Origin: Halorubrum vacuolatum
GTDB lineage: Archaea > Halobacteriota > Halobacteria > Halobacteriales > Haloferacaceae
NCBI RefSeq assembly: GCF_900188065.1
Contig: NZ_FZNQ01000016.1
Span: forward strand, 1-64,000
Direction of reading: 5' to 3'
Length of the DNA: 64,000 bases
How positions within the stretch are numbered: position 1 is the stretch's first letter; every line of letters begins with the position of its first letter. The notes below the pieces were generated by a model. That model was not told where the DNA came from. It ran no database searches and saw only the letters and a list, made by a program, of their open reading frames with translations. The position numbers were made by a program, and so were the translations under genes. Positions 25,203 to 35,150 of the stretch are shown here, piece after piece.

Positions 25203-26111
25203 TTACCCCAACGCAACGAGTTCGTCCGCGACCGCTTCGATTTCATTCGTTTCGTCGATCGCGGCGAGCCACCGCTCGGGCAGTTGTGAGGCTCCGAACC
25301 GCGCGCCAGCGACTGCCCCGGTAATCGCGCCGATCGTGTCCGTATCACCGCCTCTGTTCACCGCCATCACGATCGCGTCCGTCGCACTCTCAGCGAACAG
25401 TCCATCATGAAGCGCCGTTTGAAGCGAATGCACCACGTAGCCCGATGTCTCCAACGTTTTGGGCGATTCACCACGCGCGATGGGTTTGAGCGCCTGCACC
25501 AGTTCGTCGGGTGCATCTGGCTCGACGTACGAGAGTGCGTCTCGAAACGGGGTATCAGCGTGTGCTAACAGGCCAGCTATCGTGAGGTTCAACACGGCAC
25601 AGCCAACCGTACATCGCGGGTCAGCGTGCGTGATCCGTGACGAGTCGCGGCTCACTTTGACGAGATGATCCCACTCCGTCGTGTACGGAATCGCAAGCGG
25701 CGGGCACCGCATCACGCTCCCGTTGCCCGCATTCTGCCCTTCCGGACTCTCCTCCCACACGTGCTGTCCGGCTTCATCCCACGCATCACCATGTTTGAGA
25801 CGGTCCAAGGCCCGCCGCGTCATGCCTCCAATATCGAACGGACCACCATCATACCATCCCACGAATCGAGCAGCGATATCCGCTGGATCGAATCCGTGCT
25901 GTTCCACGACGCTTCGTGCGATACATAACGCTTGGTCCGTATCGTCCGTGATCGTTCCGGCAGGCTGATTCCACGTGCCATAGCCGACCATCTCATCAAG
26001 CGTGCCATACTCGGCACGGATCGCTGCGGCGCTTTTGAACTCGACCGGACGACCAAGCGCATCCCCACACGCCAATCCGAGCAGCACACCGCGAGCCTGA
26101 TCTGATTTCAT
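25203..26111 (-). CDS. ADP-ribosylglycohydrolase family protein
   Basis: 302 residues, DraG/ARH-type: removes ADP-ribose from proteins or nucleic acids using Mg2+. The metal-binding motifs are present: GLACGDALGRPVEF at the N terminus, GTITDDTDQAL around residue 54, and RGGDTDTIGAITGAVAGARFG near 255. Length and motif order fit the family, so it should be active. It lies about 150 nt downstream of the AddA-like gene on the same strand, perhaps at the end of that transcript. Specific target unknown; in accessory regions such enzymes can serve as antitoxins to ADP-ribosylating toxins, but no such toxin is visible here. Confidence 0.92.
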   Translation of the reverse strand: MKSDQARGVLLGLACGDALGRPVEFKSAAAIRAEYGTLDEMVGYGTWNQPAGTITDDTDQALCIARSVVEQHGFDPADIAARFVGWYDGGPFDIGGMTRRALDRLKHGDAWDEAGQHVWEESPEGQNAGNGSVMRCPPLAIPYTTEWDHLVKVSRDSSRITHADPRCTVGCAVLNLTIAGLLAHADTPFRDALSYVEPDAPDELVQALKPIARGESPKTLETSGYVVHSLQTALHDGLFAESATDAIVMAVNRGGDTDTIGAITGAVAGARFGASQLPERWLAAIDETNEIEAVADELVALG

Positions 26112-26264
26112 AGTCTATTGATGAGGTTCGATACAAGAATGTGCTACGTCTGTTGGCATGAAGTTGGTAGGTTCTCTGCGGTCCTAGATGCATCTTCTAT
26201 GAACTGACTGGGAAGAGTGACGAGCAGCGAGATCAGGCACACGATTGGGTGCAGTCACGTGCCG

Positions 26265-29200
26265 CTACGTGTCGGGTAGCGTCGGCTGGATCGGTGTCTG
26301 GCTGAGGAGCGTTTCGAGATGGTGTACACAGTCGGCTATCGTGGTGCTCCGATCAGGTGAGTGCCACGTGTACGGTTCGGTGATCTCGGTGAAATACAAC
26401 GTCATGACAACGTCACGTGTTGGGTCTTGTTGTGTGAGTGCGGCGGCATACGCGTGGAGCTGTGGGCGGTGGTGAGCTGCTCGCTCATCAAGGAACTCGT
26501 CAGTAGACTGCATGTTGGGTTTTCGGTCGGTCTTGTAGTCGATGATATGATAGGTGTCGTCGGTGACGATGAGATGATCAATGAACCCGCTGATCGTGCC
26601 TGTCTCAAGCGTGAACTCGATGTAGTACTCGTCGAAGGTGTGTTGGACGCTAGGGTCAGCGTGGAGTTCATCAAGATAGGCGATCGCCGATTCGGCATCG
26701 GCTTCGATAGCGTCGTACACCGAGTCAGGATACGTGACGGTCGTTCGTCCAGCCGTTCGATCCTGTTGTTCACGGATGGCTTGATCGATAACGAAGCGGC
26801 GTTTCCCGGCCGGTGGCCGGGTTTCACACAGGCGATGGACGGCCTCACCGTATATGACAGCCGGGATGTCGTCGTCTCCACGGTCGGCGGACTCAAGTTT
26901 GGCGTGCTCGCTGGAACGGGGTGTTGCAGCAGCGGTTATCTGCCGGGTGTCGTCGTGTTGTCTCAGTTCAACCCCACCGGCTGGGATGCGGCTCAAATCG
27001 GATGCTGAGAGCCTGAACTCCCACGGTTGTTCGTACGTGTACGGGGACCGGCGAGTCACGGCAGGACGTGGGTCCGGGTCGTCATCATAGGGGTCAGGCT
27101 CCGGCGGGAGACGTACGGTGACGGTGCCGTGTTCGGTGGTTCCATCCATCTCGTAATCGAGGGTTGTGGTGAACGACCCGGTAGTTTCGAGGTCGGACCA
27201 CGCGGCAGCGGCCTCGTCGTCAGTGCCGAAAAGAGCGGGTTGAAGCCAGTCCCGGTACGAGGAAGGATCATTCGGGGTGGGTTGTTTGATACCGGTTTCA
27301 TGCTCCTCGTCGGCGGTGTGGCGACCGGTGAGGATGAGGTGATCTTCGGCGCGAGTGGCTGCGACGTACAGAATGCGTTTCTCTTCAGCGCGCTCCTCTG
27401 CGCGGCGGCGATCACGGGCGACATACCGCATCAGCGTGGATTCGGAATCGGTACGATCGTCCGTAGGTACATTGACGCCGAGGATCGGTCGGCGTTCCCC
27501 TGAGAGAGGAACGCGTTCGAACTCGATACTCCCGTTGCTGATCCGAGCTTTATCATTGAAGCCTTTGCCAAGCCCGGGAACGACGATCACAGGATATTCT
27601 TGCCCTTTCGCTTCGTGAACAGTCATGATTCGGACGCCGGTCGAACCGGTCGCGTCGTTGGCTTCCGCTTCCGTTCGGCCTTGTGCAGCTTGCGCGGTGA
27701 ATCGACCGGTGACGCGGTCAAGACTGGGGACGCCACTCCGGTCGAATTCTCGAAGTTTACGCCGGAGTTTGTCGATGTTAGCGAGCGCCGTAGTGCCGCG
27801 TTCGTCGGCGGCGATAGCCGTGAGATACCCGGTCTCTTCGAGTATCCGATCGGCGAGTTCCTCCCACGTGTTGACGGTGGGTCCAGCCGTACCGGCGGTT
27901 CCAGCGTACTCACGCCACCGTTCGAGATCGGTCACGACGCGTTCTATCGCGGGATCGTCGCTCGTTTGCAGTGAGATCCACAGCGATGCGTCCGGATCGT
28001 GTGCGGACGCAAGTTGGGTATCCGTGAGTCCACAGAGTGGTGATCGTGCGGCGGCGTAAAGTGAGATGTCGTCAGCCGGATCGGTGAGTGCGTTCAATAG
28101 GGCGGTGAACGCGCGGATCTCAGGGGTTTCGAAGAAACCCTCGCCTTTGATCACGGTGTACGGGATTCCTGCCGTCCTGAGCCCACGCTCGTAATCTTTC
28201 AGATCGCTTCGTGATCGAATGAAAACTGCGATGTCTTCGGGTTCGATGGGACGGGTGTCAGCGTTGGCGTCCGTCTTGTCGGTGACACGCGTGTCACTGT
28301 TCAAGAGTCGAGCGATCCGGGCAGCAAGTGCTCCGGCTTCGATGTCTGCGGGTTCTGATTCCGGGAGATCAGTGAGGTCATGATCGGTTCCTAAATATCG
28401 CTCTCGAAGCCCGGTTTCCACGGGGACAGGGAGGTATTCGACGAGCGATGTGAGTCGAGTAGGCGTGTTGCGTCCGGCGGCGAGTGGACCGCTTTCTGCT
28501 TCGTACGGTTCGGTGTCGCCGTACGCGAACACGCGGTCGAACAGCCCATTGATGGCGCGCAGTGTCGCGGGAAGCGTTCGGAAATTGGTCATGAGTTCCG
28601 GGTCACACTCGGTCGTTCCGTTGGCGGTGTTTGCGGTGTGCATCGCGGTGGCGGCTGCGTCGAAGACGGTGACGTCGGCGTCACGAAAGCGGTAGATGCT
28701 CTGTTTAACGTCACCAACCACGCACACGTTGTCCGCATCGAACGACTCCGCACCGCTTGTGAGTGCTTGTGCGAGCTCCCACTGCCGCGTGTTCGTGTCC
28801 TGAAACTCGTCGATCATGACGTACCAGAGGTTCGCTCGAAGATCGGTGACCGCGTGATGATCGGTGTCAGCAAGGAACGTAAGCGTGTGACCGATCAGGT
28901 CGTTGTAATCGAGGACGCCGCGCTGCTGTTTCCGATCGTCGTACGCGTCAAGGACGGCTTCGCTCACGTCTGCGAGAGAGAGCAAGAGTTGGTGAGCGTC
29001 ACGGTCAGGGTCGAGCGAAGTGTCAGTAGGCTGCGCCTCGGGTTGAAGCGCGTCGAGAACGGTATCCATCGCGGCACGGAACTGTGTTGCAGTCGATCCA
29101 TCGCTCTCACGGAACGACTTGTTCCCGTAGTACGCGCCGTCACCGTATCGATCGCCATCGCCGTTCGTGAACACATCACAGACTCGGAGACAGAGCGACA

Positions 29201-30125
29201 GGTGTTCGACCGGTGATGCGGCATCCAGATCCGTCCCGGCCAGTTCATCTTGTAGTGCCAGCAGGTCGTTTCCAACGTATTTCATCGGGTTCGCGCCAAG
29301 CTGGTCGGCTACCTTGTCGTTCGCATAGAACTCACAGAGGATTACCAGGTCATCGATGACGGATTTGAGCAATCGCTGTGGATCGGTATCCAGTGGATGC
29401 AACTCGACAAGGTGTGCTTCATACGCGTCCGGATCTTCCAATTCTCGAATGTCTTCGATCCAGGCTTGCGTCATGTCGTACTCGGCGAGCAACCCGGTGA
29501 GCACATTGATGAGCTTTGATCGGGTGAACAGGGATGCGAGCTCCCGCGTCCCTGGCGGTTCAGCCTCAACGAGTTCGGTGGCAACAGTGGATCGGAGTTG
29601 CGCGGCATCGGTGCCTTCCAGCACCTCAAAGTCGGGGTCAACCGCGGGATGCGTGATGGCGTACTCTTCGAGTATCCGGCTGCAGAAGCCGTGTGTGGTG
29701 TGTATGTATCCGGCTTCGACGCCGTCGGCCGCCGCACGCCAGAGTGCCCACCGATCCGGATCGGTGATGTCAGCGAGGCGATCGCGGATCTTCTCACGGA
29801 TCGATCGTTTCAGGTCCTCCGCCGCGCGGTCAGTGAAAGTTGTGACGACGATGCGTTCCGGGAGCCGTCGCGCGGCTTCAGGGTCGGTAATTCGGGTGAG
29901 ATCGGACGGAACGTGGTACGGTGGTTCCTCGTCACCGGCGGTGAGGCTATCTGGGCCGTCGATATGAGCGCGGAGAATGGTGAGGTATCGTTCCGTGAGA
30001 GTGGTCGTTTTTCCCGTTCCAGCCCCGGCTTCGATGGTGACGTTCCGGTCGATGGTGCGGGCTGCGTGTTGTTGTGCACGAGTGAGCGTGAGTTCCGCAT
30101 CGTCGCTGGATGTATCATCGGTCAT
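26265..30125 (-). CDS. UvrD/AddA-like helicase-nuclease (pair 1)
   Basis: 1286 residues. Superfamily 1A helicase with Walker A EAGAGTGKTTTLT near residue 35, motif Ia VVTTFTDRAAEDLK, Walker B MIDEFQDTNTRQWEL, motif III VGDVKQSIYRFRDAD, motif IV TNFRTLP, motif V MTVHEAKGQEYPV and motif VI YVAATRAEDHL. The C-terminal RecB-type nuclease has GEAVHRLCE, GFIDHLIV, IIDYKTD near 1200 and RPQLHAYAAAL. It is therefore a complete AddA-like subunit that would unwind and cut DNA ends. Its start overlaps the stop of the AddB-like gene by 4 nt, so the two should form a complex for double-strand-break resection or degradation of foreign DNA. Confidence 0.93.
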   Translation of the reverse strand: MTDDTSSDDAELTLTRAQQHAARTIDRNVTIEAGAGTGKTTTLTERYLTILRAHIDGPDSLTAGDEEPPYHVPSDLTRITDPEAARRLPERIVVTTFTDRAAEDLKRSIREKIRDRLADITDPDRWALWRAAADGVEAGYIHTTHGFCSRILEEYAITHPAVDPDFEVLEGTDAAQLRSTVATELVEAEPPGTRELASLFTRSKLINVLTGLLAEYDMTQAWIEDIRELEDPDAYEAHLVELHPLDTDPQRLLKSVIDDLVILCEFYANDKVADQLGANPMKYVGNDLLALQDELAGTDLDAASPVEHLSLCLRVCDVFTNGDGDRYGDGAYYGNKSFRESDGSTATQFRAAMDTVLDALQPEAQPTDTSLDPDRDAHQLLLSLADVSEAVLDAYDDRKQQRGVLDYNDLIGHTLTFLADTDHHAVTDLRANLWYVMIDEFQDTNTRQWELAQALTSGAESFDADNVCVVGDVKQSIYRFRDADVTVFDAAATAMHTANTANGTTECDPELMTNFRTLPATLRAINGLFDRVFAYGDTEPYEAESGPLAAGRNTPTRLTSLVEYLPVPVETGLRERYLGTDHDLTDLPESEPADIEAGALAARIARLLNSDTRVTDKTDANADTRPIEPEDIAVFIRSRSDLKDYERGLRTAGIPYTVIKGEGFFETPEIRAFTALLNALTDPADDISLYAAARSPLCGLTDTQLASAHDPDASLWISLQTSDDPAIERVVTDLERWREYAGTAGTAGPTVNTWEELADRILEETGYLTAIAADERGTTALANIDKLRRKLREFDRSGVPSLDRVTGRFTAQAAQGRTEAEANDATGSTGVRIMTVHEAKGQEYPVIVVPGLGKGFNDKARISNGSIEFERVPLSGERRPILGVNVPTDDRTDSESTLMRYVARDRRRAEERAEEKRILYVAATRAEDHLILTGRHTADEEHETGIKQPTPNDPSSYRDWLQPALFGTDDEAAAAWSDLETTGSFTTTLDYEMDGTTEHGTVTVRLPPEPDPYDDDPDPRPAVTRRSPYTYEQPWEFRLSASDLSRIPAGGVELRQHDDTRQITAAATPRSSEHAKLESADRGDDDIPAVIYGEAVHRLCETRPPAGKRRFVIDQAIREQQDRTAGRTTVTYPDSVYDAIEADAESAIAYLDELHADPSVQHTFDEYYIEFTLETGTISGFIDHLIVTDDTYHIIDYKTDRKPNMQSTDEFLDERAAHHRPQLHAYAAALTQQDPTRDVVMTLYFTEITEPYTWHSPDRSTTIADCVHHLETLLSQTPIQPTLPDT

Positions 30126-33100
30126 TGGTGATCCTCCGTATCGAGTCCCGGGGCGTACTGTGGGATGTTCGCGTCCGTGAGTTTTCGGTGAATGGTGTGT
30201 CGTCGATGATGTCGAACATCACACGCGTCCCGGTATGGACACCACTCACAGCCGGCGGTTCCCGGATCAAGCACGGTCGGGTGGAACGAGCCGGCGTCGA
30301 TCGCGGTGGCGATGCGGTCGATCCGGTTCGGAACCGTCCCGTGAAGGAAATCGATGAATTCGTCGCGCGTGCCGAATGTTAACGTCCGAGACCGTCGCAG
30401 TGGGACGGGATCGTCCGCTCCCCAATACACGTGTGCGGCGTCAGCCTCGCTCCCGATCGTTCCGGCGTGTGGTGAGATCGAACTGGTTGGTTTCACCTGA
30501 TAGTATGACGCGCCGACGGGGTCCCCATCGAGGGCGGTCTCGGCCATTAATAGATAGGCAGGGAGTTGAAACGCGTGGCCGTCAATCGTGTCGCGCTCAC
30601 TCGGCGTGCTCCCGGTTTTGTAATCCATCCCGACGATTCCGCCAGTCGGGGTTACGTCAAGTCGGTCGATCTTCCCGCGAAGCCGGACGTCCGTTCCCGG
30701 TACCGGTATGGGGTCATCGGCGATCACTGGTGGTCCAGGTTCATCAGGATCGAGTCCGACATGGGCTTCGAAGTACGTTGGCGTTGCATCCCGAGCGGTA
30801 AGTCCAATTTCAGCCGTGAGGAATCGTTTGAACACGCCGGGTGCGGCCTCTGGGTCGCCGTACTGGTTATCGGGCACGTTGAGTCCATCGAACAGCGCGG
30901 CGGTCCATCTGTCGTGGAACGCGGTCTCGCGCGTGTCAAGCTCGGCGAGTTCCTCGACGGCAACCGTATACAGAGCCGCTTGTGCCTCCGCGATGGTGTC
31001 GTCGGTCACACCGTCGTGTCCGCGGTCTCGCCACTCACGGTAGAATCGTTCGAGAACGTCATGAACGTACGTACCAGCAGCGAGCGCGTTCAGTTCCAGC
31101 GAAATCTCGTCGTCCGGTTCGATCTTGAGGATATATTTGAGGTAGTATTTGAATCCGCAGTCGGCGTAGGTTTCCAACCGGCTGGGACTATAGGGCCTGT
31201 CGCTGTCACGCAATGCCGAGACGACGCTGGATGTTACCTGACCATCGTGTTCGCCGACGTCGTCTTCGGCGCGTGCGGCAGCGACCGTCACACCTTTCGA
31301 GAGGCGTGTCGGCGCGTTCGCCCCGGGTACGCTCACGTCGTACGTATCGACGTTCGAAGCGATCTCGTCAGGTGTCAGTACATCCGTGTTCAGCGCCGCA
31401 GCGAGCGACCGGTGAATGTCCGTTCGCGTCGCTGGTGTGCTGTCCTCACCGGCACTCGTTATTTCAAGATCGGTTATGCGTTCGAGTTCCAACAGCGGAT
31501 CAGCGAGAACGTACGGATCACCGTTCGCGTCGTACTCGGGAGTGGAGATCGAGAGCGTGGACTCACCGGCAATAAACTGTGCGAACGCGTACCGCATCCC
31601 GGCGACCGGGTCCGCAGCCGCGAACTCGGGGTGTGCCTCGTTCAGTGGTCGTGCGAACGCTAATCGCCGCGGCGGCGATGGCGTGTGTTCGGTCGTCAAT
31701 CCCGGCAGAAACACGTACTCCGCGTGTGTCGCCGTTGCTTCGGTCGGCACACGTACACGCACGCTATCCGAGTCCCGGCCGGTCGAAGTACTGATCGACA
31801 ATTGTTCGAAGGCACGCCGAACCGCCTCGATATCCGACGTTTCATCGGTACCCTGCGTATGAGTGGTCCATCGCTCCGTCAGCGATGCACACACCTCGAT
31901 CGCTTTTTCGACCGCCTGGCGTTCTTGATCCCTGACGGACCGTGAGAACGTGACCGTGTCCGTGAGCGTCCCGTCGGTGACCGGTACGTGAAGCGCGTCG
32001 AACAGCGCCTGTCGTTCCGTATCGAGATCGGTCGCGTGCACGAATCGTTCACACGCGCTCACGACATCGTGAATCAACGCCTCAGCGTTCCCGTCGAGGT
32101 GTGCAATCAACGTTGACACGCGAGTGGATTCGAGGAGATCTGCAGTGTGAACGATGTCACGAACGACGATTGGCTGGTCGGGAGCGACCAGTGGGTTTGA
32201 CATCAGTCTGATGAGGGGTTCCTGCCGGTCCGGTTCGACACCGAGGTTGATCGCTGCCTCGAACAGGTTCCCGGTCAGTGTGGTGAAAAACGAGCGTGAG
32301 GTAGTCACCGACACCGGTACCTCGGCGTCTCGGAGCGCATTGACAATCTGATCGGCGTACGTTTGTTCATCGAACGGGGCGACAACGATTGCGCTCGGGT
32401 CCACGCCGGACCCGATAAGCGATCTGACGGATTTCGCTATCGCTCGCACTTCGGCTTCGACTGACGGGTACGTTGTCATCGAAACCGTGGTATCGAGCTC
32501 GATGGTATCACTCAGATCCTCGGTGTGTCGATAGAGTGTGGCTGCTGCACGCTCTCTCGCGGAACACGCAGGTTGGTGACTCGTTTCGTGAGGTGTGAAG
32601 CCGAGTTCGTCATACCACGTTTTGAGCCGTCGGATGGCTTCGTCTGCACCACTAACTTCGGAACGCTCCGTAACACGCGTCAGGGCCACCCCGGTGTCGA
32701 AGGTTTCCGAAAGCACACCGATCACATCCCGTTCTAAAGGTGAGAGCGTTCGGAACGGCCCGATGATCACGACATCAGTTGCCGACAGCACCGAGTCAAA
32801 GAGCGGTTGTCCACCATCACGCACGTGCCTGAACCGTTCACTACGAAACGATTTCTCCTCTGTAAATCCGTCGGCACGAGCGTCATGGACGAGCGCAACG
32901 AACCGTGAAAGCGTTCGCGCGAGCCCCGGAAGTCCCACACTCTCAAGACGGCGTGCCACCTCGTCGCTCGTAATCACATCAGCGAACTCAAGCAGCGTTA
33001 ACAGGGTTTCCGCCTGCGTAATCAGCCCAACAGACGGCGCATCTTCGCTATATAACGGATTATCGGGGTCATCAATGCGGGTGAGCGCCTCCTCTACGAT

Positions 33101-33394
33101 CCATCGTCGTTCCGTGTCTGTAACGTGTGTCGCCGGTCCCGCGTACGTATCCGCTTCGTACAGGGTGTCAACGAGTGTTCCAAACCGTTCACGGTGGAGT
33201 TCGATCGGTGTCCCAAACGATTCCCATTGGTCGGCAACTGCGTCGTCGTCGGAGGCCGATGGTTCGAGATAGAGTACCGATCGCGGCGAGCCTGTGGAAC
33301 GGGTCGCTGCCCAGTTTAACGCCGCCGACCGGCTACTGGAAGGAGTCCTCTGAGAAAACAACCGGCATGCTGTCATTACGTCACTCACACGCAA
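30122..33394 (-). CDS. AddB-like PD-(D/E)XK nuclease (pair 1)
   Basis: About 1090 residues. The N-terminal two thirds resemble the helicase-like scaffold of AddB without a recognisable Walker A (VVIIGPFRTLSPLERDVIGV, PSAIVVAPFDEQ). The C-terminal nuclease domain has YSPSRLETYADCGFKYYLKY, RGKIDRLDV and GMDYKTG near 925, QLPAYLLMA, and the cluster CEWCPYRDAC near 1055. Together with the Cys in YADCGF this gives four cysteines placed like the AddB/Cas4 iron-sulfur cluster. With the overlapping AddA-like gene it makes a dual-nuclease helicase complex. The exact start is uncertain; the first 30 residues are Ser-rich and could be upstream of the true start. Confidence 0.85.
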   Translation of the reverse strand: MRVSDVMTACRLFSQRTPSSSRSAALNWAATRSTGSPRSVLYLEPSASDDDAVADQWESFGTPIELHRERFGTLVDTLYEADTYAGPATHVTDTERRWIVEEALTRIDDPDNPLYSEDAPSVGLITQAETLLTLLEFADVITSDEVARRLESVGLPGLARTLSRFVALVHDARADGFTEEKSFRSERFRHVRDGGQPLFDSVLSATDVVIIGPFRTLSPLERDVIGVLSETFDTGVALTRVTERSEVSGADEAIRRLKTWYDELGFTPHETSHQPACSARERAAATLYRHTEDLSDTIELDTTVSMTTYPSVEAEVRAIAKSVRSLIGSGVDPSAIVVAPFDEQTYADQIVNALRDAEVPVSVTTSRSFFTTLTGNLFEAAINLGVEPDRQEPLIRLMSNPLVAPDQPIVVRDIVHTADLLESTRVSTLIAHLDGNAEALIHDVVSACERFVHATDLDTERQALFDALHVPVTDGTLTDTVTFSRSVRDQERQAVEKAIEVCASLTERWTTHTQGTDETSDIEAVRRAFEQLSISTSTGRDSDSVRVRVPTEATATHAEYVFLPGLTTEHTPSPPRRLAFARPLNEAHPEFAAADPVAGMRYAFAQFIAGESTLSISTPEYDANGDPYVLADPLLELERITDLEITSAGEDSTPATRTDIHRSLAAALNTDVLTPDEIASNVDTYDVSVPGANAPTRLSKGVTVAAARAEDDVGEHDGQVTSSVVSALRDSDRPYSPSRLETYADCGFKYYLKYILKIEPDDEISLELNALAAGTYVHDVLERFYREWRDRGHDGVTDDTIAEAQAALYTVAVEELAELDTRETAFHDRWTAALFDGLNVPDNQYGDPEAAPGVFKRFLTAEIGLTARDATPTYFEAHVGLDPDEPGPPVIADDPIPVPGTDVRLRGKIDRLDVTPTGGIVGMDYKTGSTPSERDTIDGHAFQLPAYLLMAETALDGDPVGASYYQVKPTSSISPHAGTIGSEADAAHVYWGADDPVPLRRSRTLTFGTRDEFIDFLHGTVPNRIDRIATAIDAGSFHPTVLDPGTAGCEWCPYRDACDVRHHRRHTIHRKLTDANIPQYAPGLDTEDHQ

Positions 33395-33473
33395 CAGTCA
33401 ATTGAAACTTGCGCCGCTCACAGCGCGTAAAGTGTACGATAGATTGATACGAACAGGTCGTGAGTGACGGGAC

Positions 33474-33947
33474 ATGGATCGGGTCTGGATAACAAACGGG
33501 TCAACGAGTATCGCGCCGATCGTGAACCCGCTAGCAGCGGCCTGTCACAAGGAGTATCTCCCGACGCACATCTACATCCTCAACAACCCCGTTATTGACG
33601 ACGTTACCCGCAGCGCCACATCGCTAATGAAAACGATCGTCACCGCCCACGGCGGCGACGAGCCGGACATCACGGTCGAAACGATCGACGAAGAAACCGA
33701 CTTCAACCGGATCATCACGTACCTCACATCAGCGCTAGAGGCAGGCCAGGAAGCCGATGCCACGATCGCCGTCGATATCTCACCCGGCCGCCGATTCTGG
33801 TCGGTGATCAGCTTCCAAGCCGGCGTGAAACACGACGTTGAGCACATCTACTACTCGCACGTGGAAACCGAGGAGTACTTCGGGGACTGTTACCCGACGA
33901 TTCCGCGGACCGCCGTTGAACTGATCGACTTTACGGAGGTAATCTGA
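33474..33947 (+). CDS. CARF-like Rossmann-fold protein
   Basis: 157 residues with an alternating strand/helix pattern: strand DRVWITNG and a Ser/Thr-rich turn, strand THIYILNN, strand ITVETID, then ATIAVDISPGRRFWSV (residues 96-111) and strand HIYYSH. The D-I-S-x-G motif after the fourth strand, followed by a helix, is how CARF domains of the Csx1/Csm6 type and DUF6293 proteins look at the ligand-binding site. CARF domains bind cyclic oligoadenylates or similar nucleotides. There is no effector domain in this protein; instead it is joined by a TGATG overlap to a PIN-like nuclease gene, suggesting a split sensor-effector pair. It is divergent from the AddB-like gene across 79 nt. Confidence 0.65.
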   Translation: MDRVWITNGSTSIAPIVNPLAAACHKEYLPTHIYILNNPVIDDVTRSATSLMKTIVTAHGGDEPDITVETIDEETDFNRIITYLTSALEAGQEADATIAVDISPGRRFWSVISFQAGVKHDVEHIYYSHVETEEYFGDCYPTIPRTAVELIDFTEVI

Positions 33948-34981
33948 TGCGGATCAGACGCGATCACCTCACAGTCTTGCTGAACCGACTGTACGACCGC
34001 GGCGAGGAGACATTCACGATCTCCCACCCATCCGACGAGATCGGTGCGCTTCTGCGTGTCACGCTTGACGCGTACGACGACTGTACGGTCAAGTTTGTCA
34101 CAGACATGGATGAGTACGCCGCGGACCGGCAACAACTCGCGCTTGCGCATGGAGACACCGTTGCAAGCGATGTACCGGAAGTGTCGGCGTTCCGGAACGC
34201 GGTCATCGCCAGTGGGATCCTTGATTTCGCCAATCGCAACGAAATCAAAGCGTTCCTCGATCGATACGGTGATCCGGACTTAATGGCCGGTCATGCCCCC
34301 GTCTTCGCCGGGTTCGACACGAACCTCATGCCGTGGCGTGTTGACCGCGTTCTCGGGCTGCACGACCCCGACTCAGGACTCGGCTACGTCAACGGATTCG
34401 TCCTCGCAACCGGTGTCCGCGATGAACTCGACTGGGACTACAAATGCCACAATACCGACCCGTTCACCGACGCGTTCGGGCAGCCATTCGAGGAGTACTG
34501 GAACCAACCGCTCGGCTCCGCCCGAATCGGTCGGCTCGGACTGCTCACCTACCGCCGAATCCGTGATATCGAACAAGCCGTCGAAGTCCAAAGCGAGGAG
34601 GGCGATGAAGCGATCATCGACGCGTACGACGACTACGATCAAAATCAGCGAAGCGAAATCATCCTGTTCAGCAACGACCGGAACTTCGTTGAGCGCGCCC
34701 GAGCCCACCGCATGCTCGGTCAGCACGTCGAGTTCCCCAGCGCATTCCCACACACGGCGACCGCCTCATGGCGAGAACTGGAACTCCTCTTGTACCACTT
34801 GGCGGTCGTGTTCGGCGTGATCGACGTCCCGAGCATCACCATCCACGGCGTGTGGCGGGGCAAAGACGAACTTGATTGGCAACACGAGCGCGTCAAACTC
34901 GACGTCCGCAGTCCGAAACTCACCCCGAAAATCGAAGCTGATCTCTCAATCGTCGAATCGTACGACGAACTCACCCATTGA
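33947..34981 (+). CDS. PIN-like domain protein, partner of CARF-like protein
   Basis: 344 residues. The centre carries PIN-nuclease features: VFAGFDTNLMPWRVDRVL, where Asp124 opens the DTN motif, several downstream acids (DEAIIDAYDDYDQ) and IILFSNDRNFVERARAHRML, where Asp244 sits at the usual third acidic position after a strand. PIN domains are Mg-dependent RNases. The first 115 residues (MRIRRDHLTVLLNRLYDRGE onward) are a separate mixed domain that may contact the CARF-like protein. The start overlaps the CARF-like stop as TGATG. A cyclic-nucleotide-controlled RNase is the obvious hypothesis. No CRISPR array or cas gene is in the window. Confidence 0.65.
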   Translation: MRIRRDHLTVLLNRLYDRGEETFTISHPSDEIGALLRVTLDAYDDCTVKFVTDMDEYAADRQQLALAHGDTVASDVPEVSAFRNAVIASGILDFANRNEIKAFLDRYGDPDLMAGHAPVFAGFDTNLMPWRVDRVLGLHDPDSGLGYVNGFVLATGVRDELDWDYKCHNTDPFTDAFGQPFEEYWNQPLGSARIGRLGLLTYRRIRDIEQAVEVQSEEGDEAIIDAYDDYDQNQRSEIILFSNDRNFVERARAHRMLGQHVEFPSAFPHTATASWRELELLLYHLAVVFGVIDVPSITIHGVWRGKDELDWQHERVKLDVRSPKLTPKIEADLSIVESYDELTH

Positions 34982-35150
34982 CTGATAGACGCTTAGTATT
35001 CGTAAGTAGGGTATTCGTACTGAGCGAGACTATGGATGAAGATGTGGGCGAAGATCTTGCTATATTTGGGCTGTGTGCAGCACACTACTGCTCTTAACTA
35101 CGAAGAGTTGAAATAGCGTCGCTCCGCGGGATTTGTGATACGCTTCTCGA

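Noticed and set aside
30566-31663. 365-residue plus-strand ORF
   Set aside because: Antisense to the AddB-like gene and has no domain signal.
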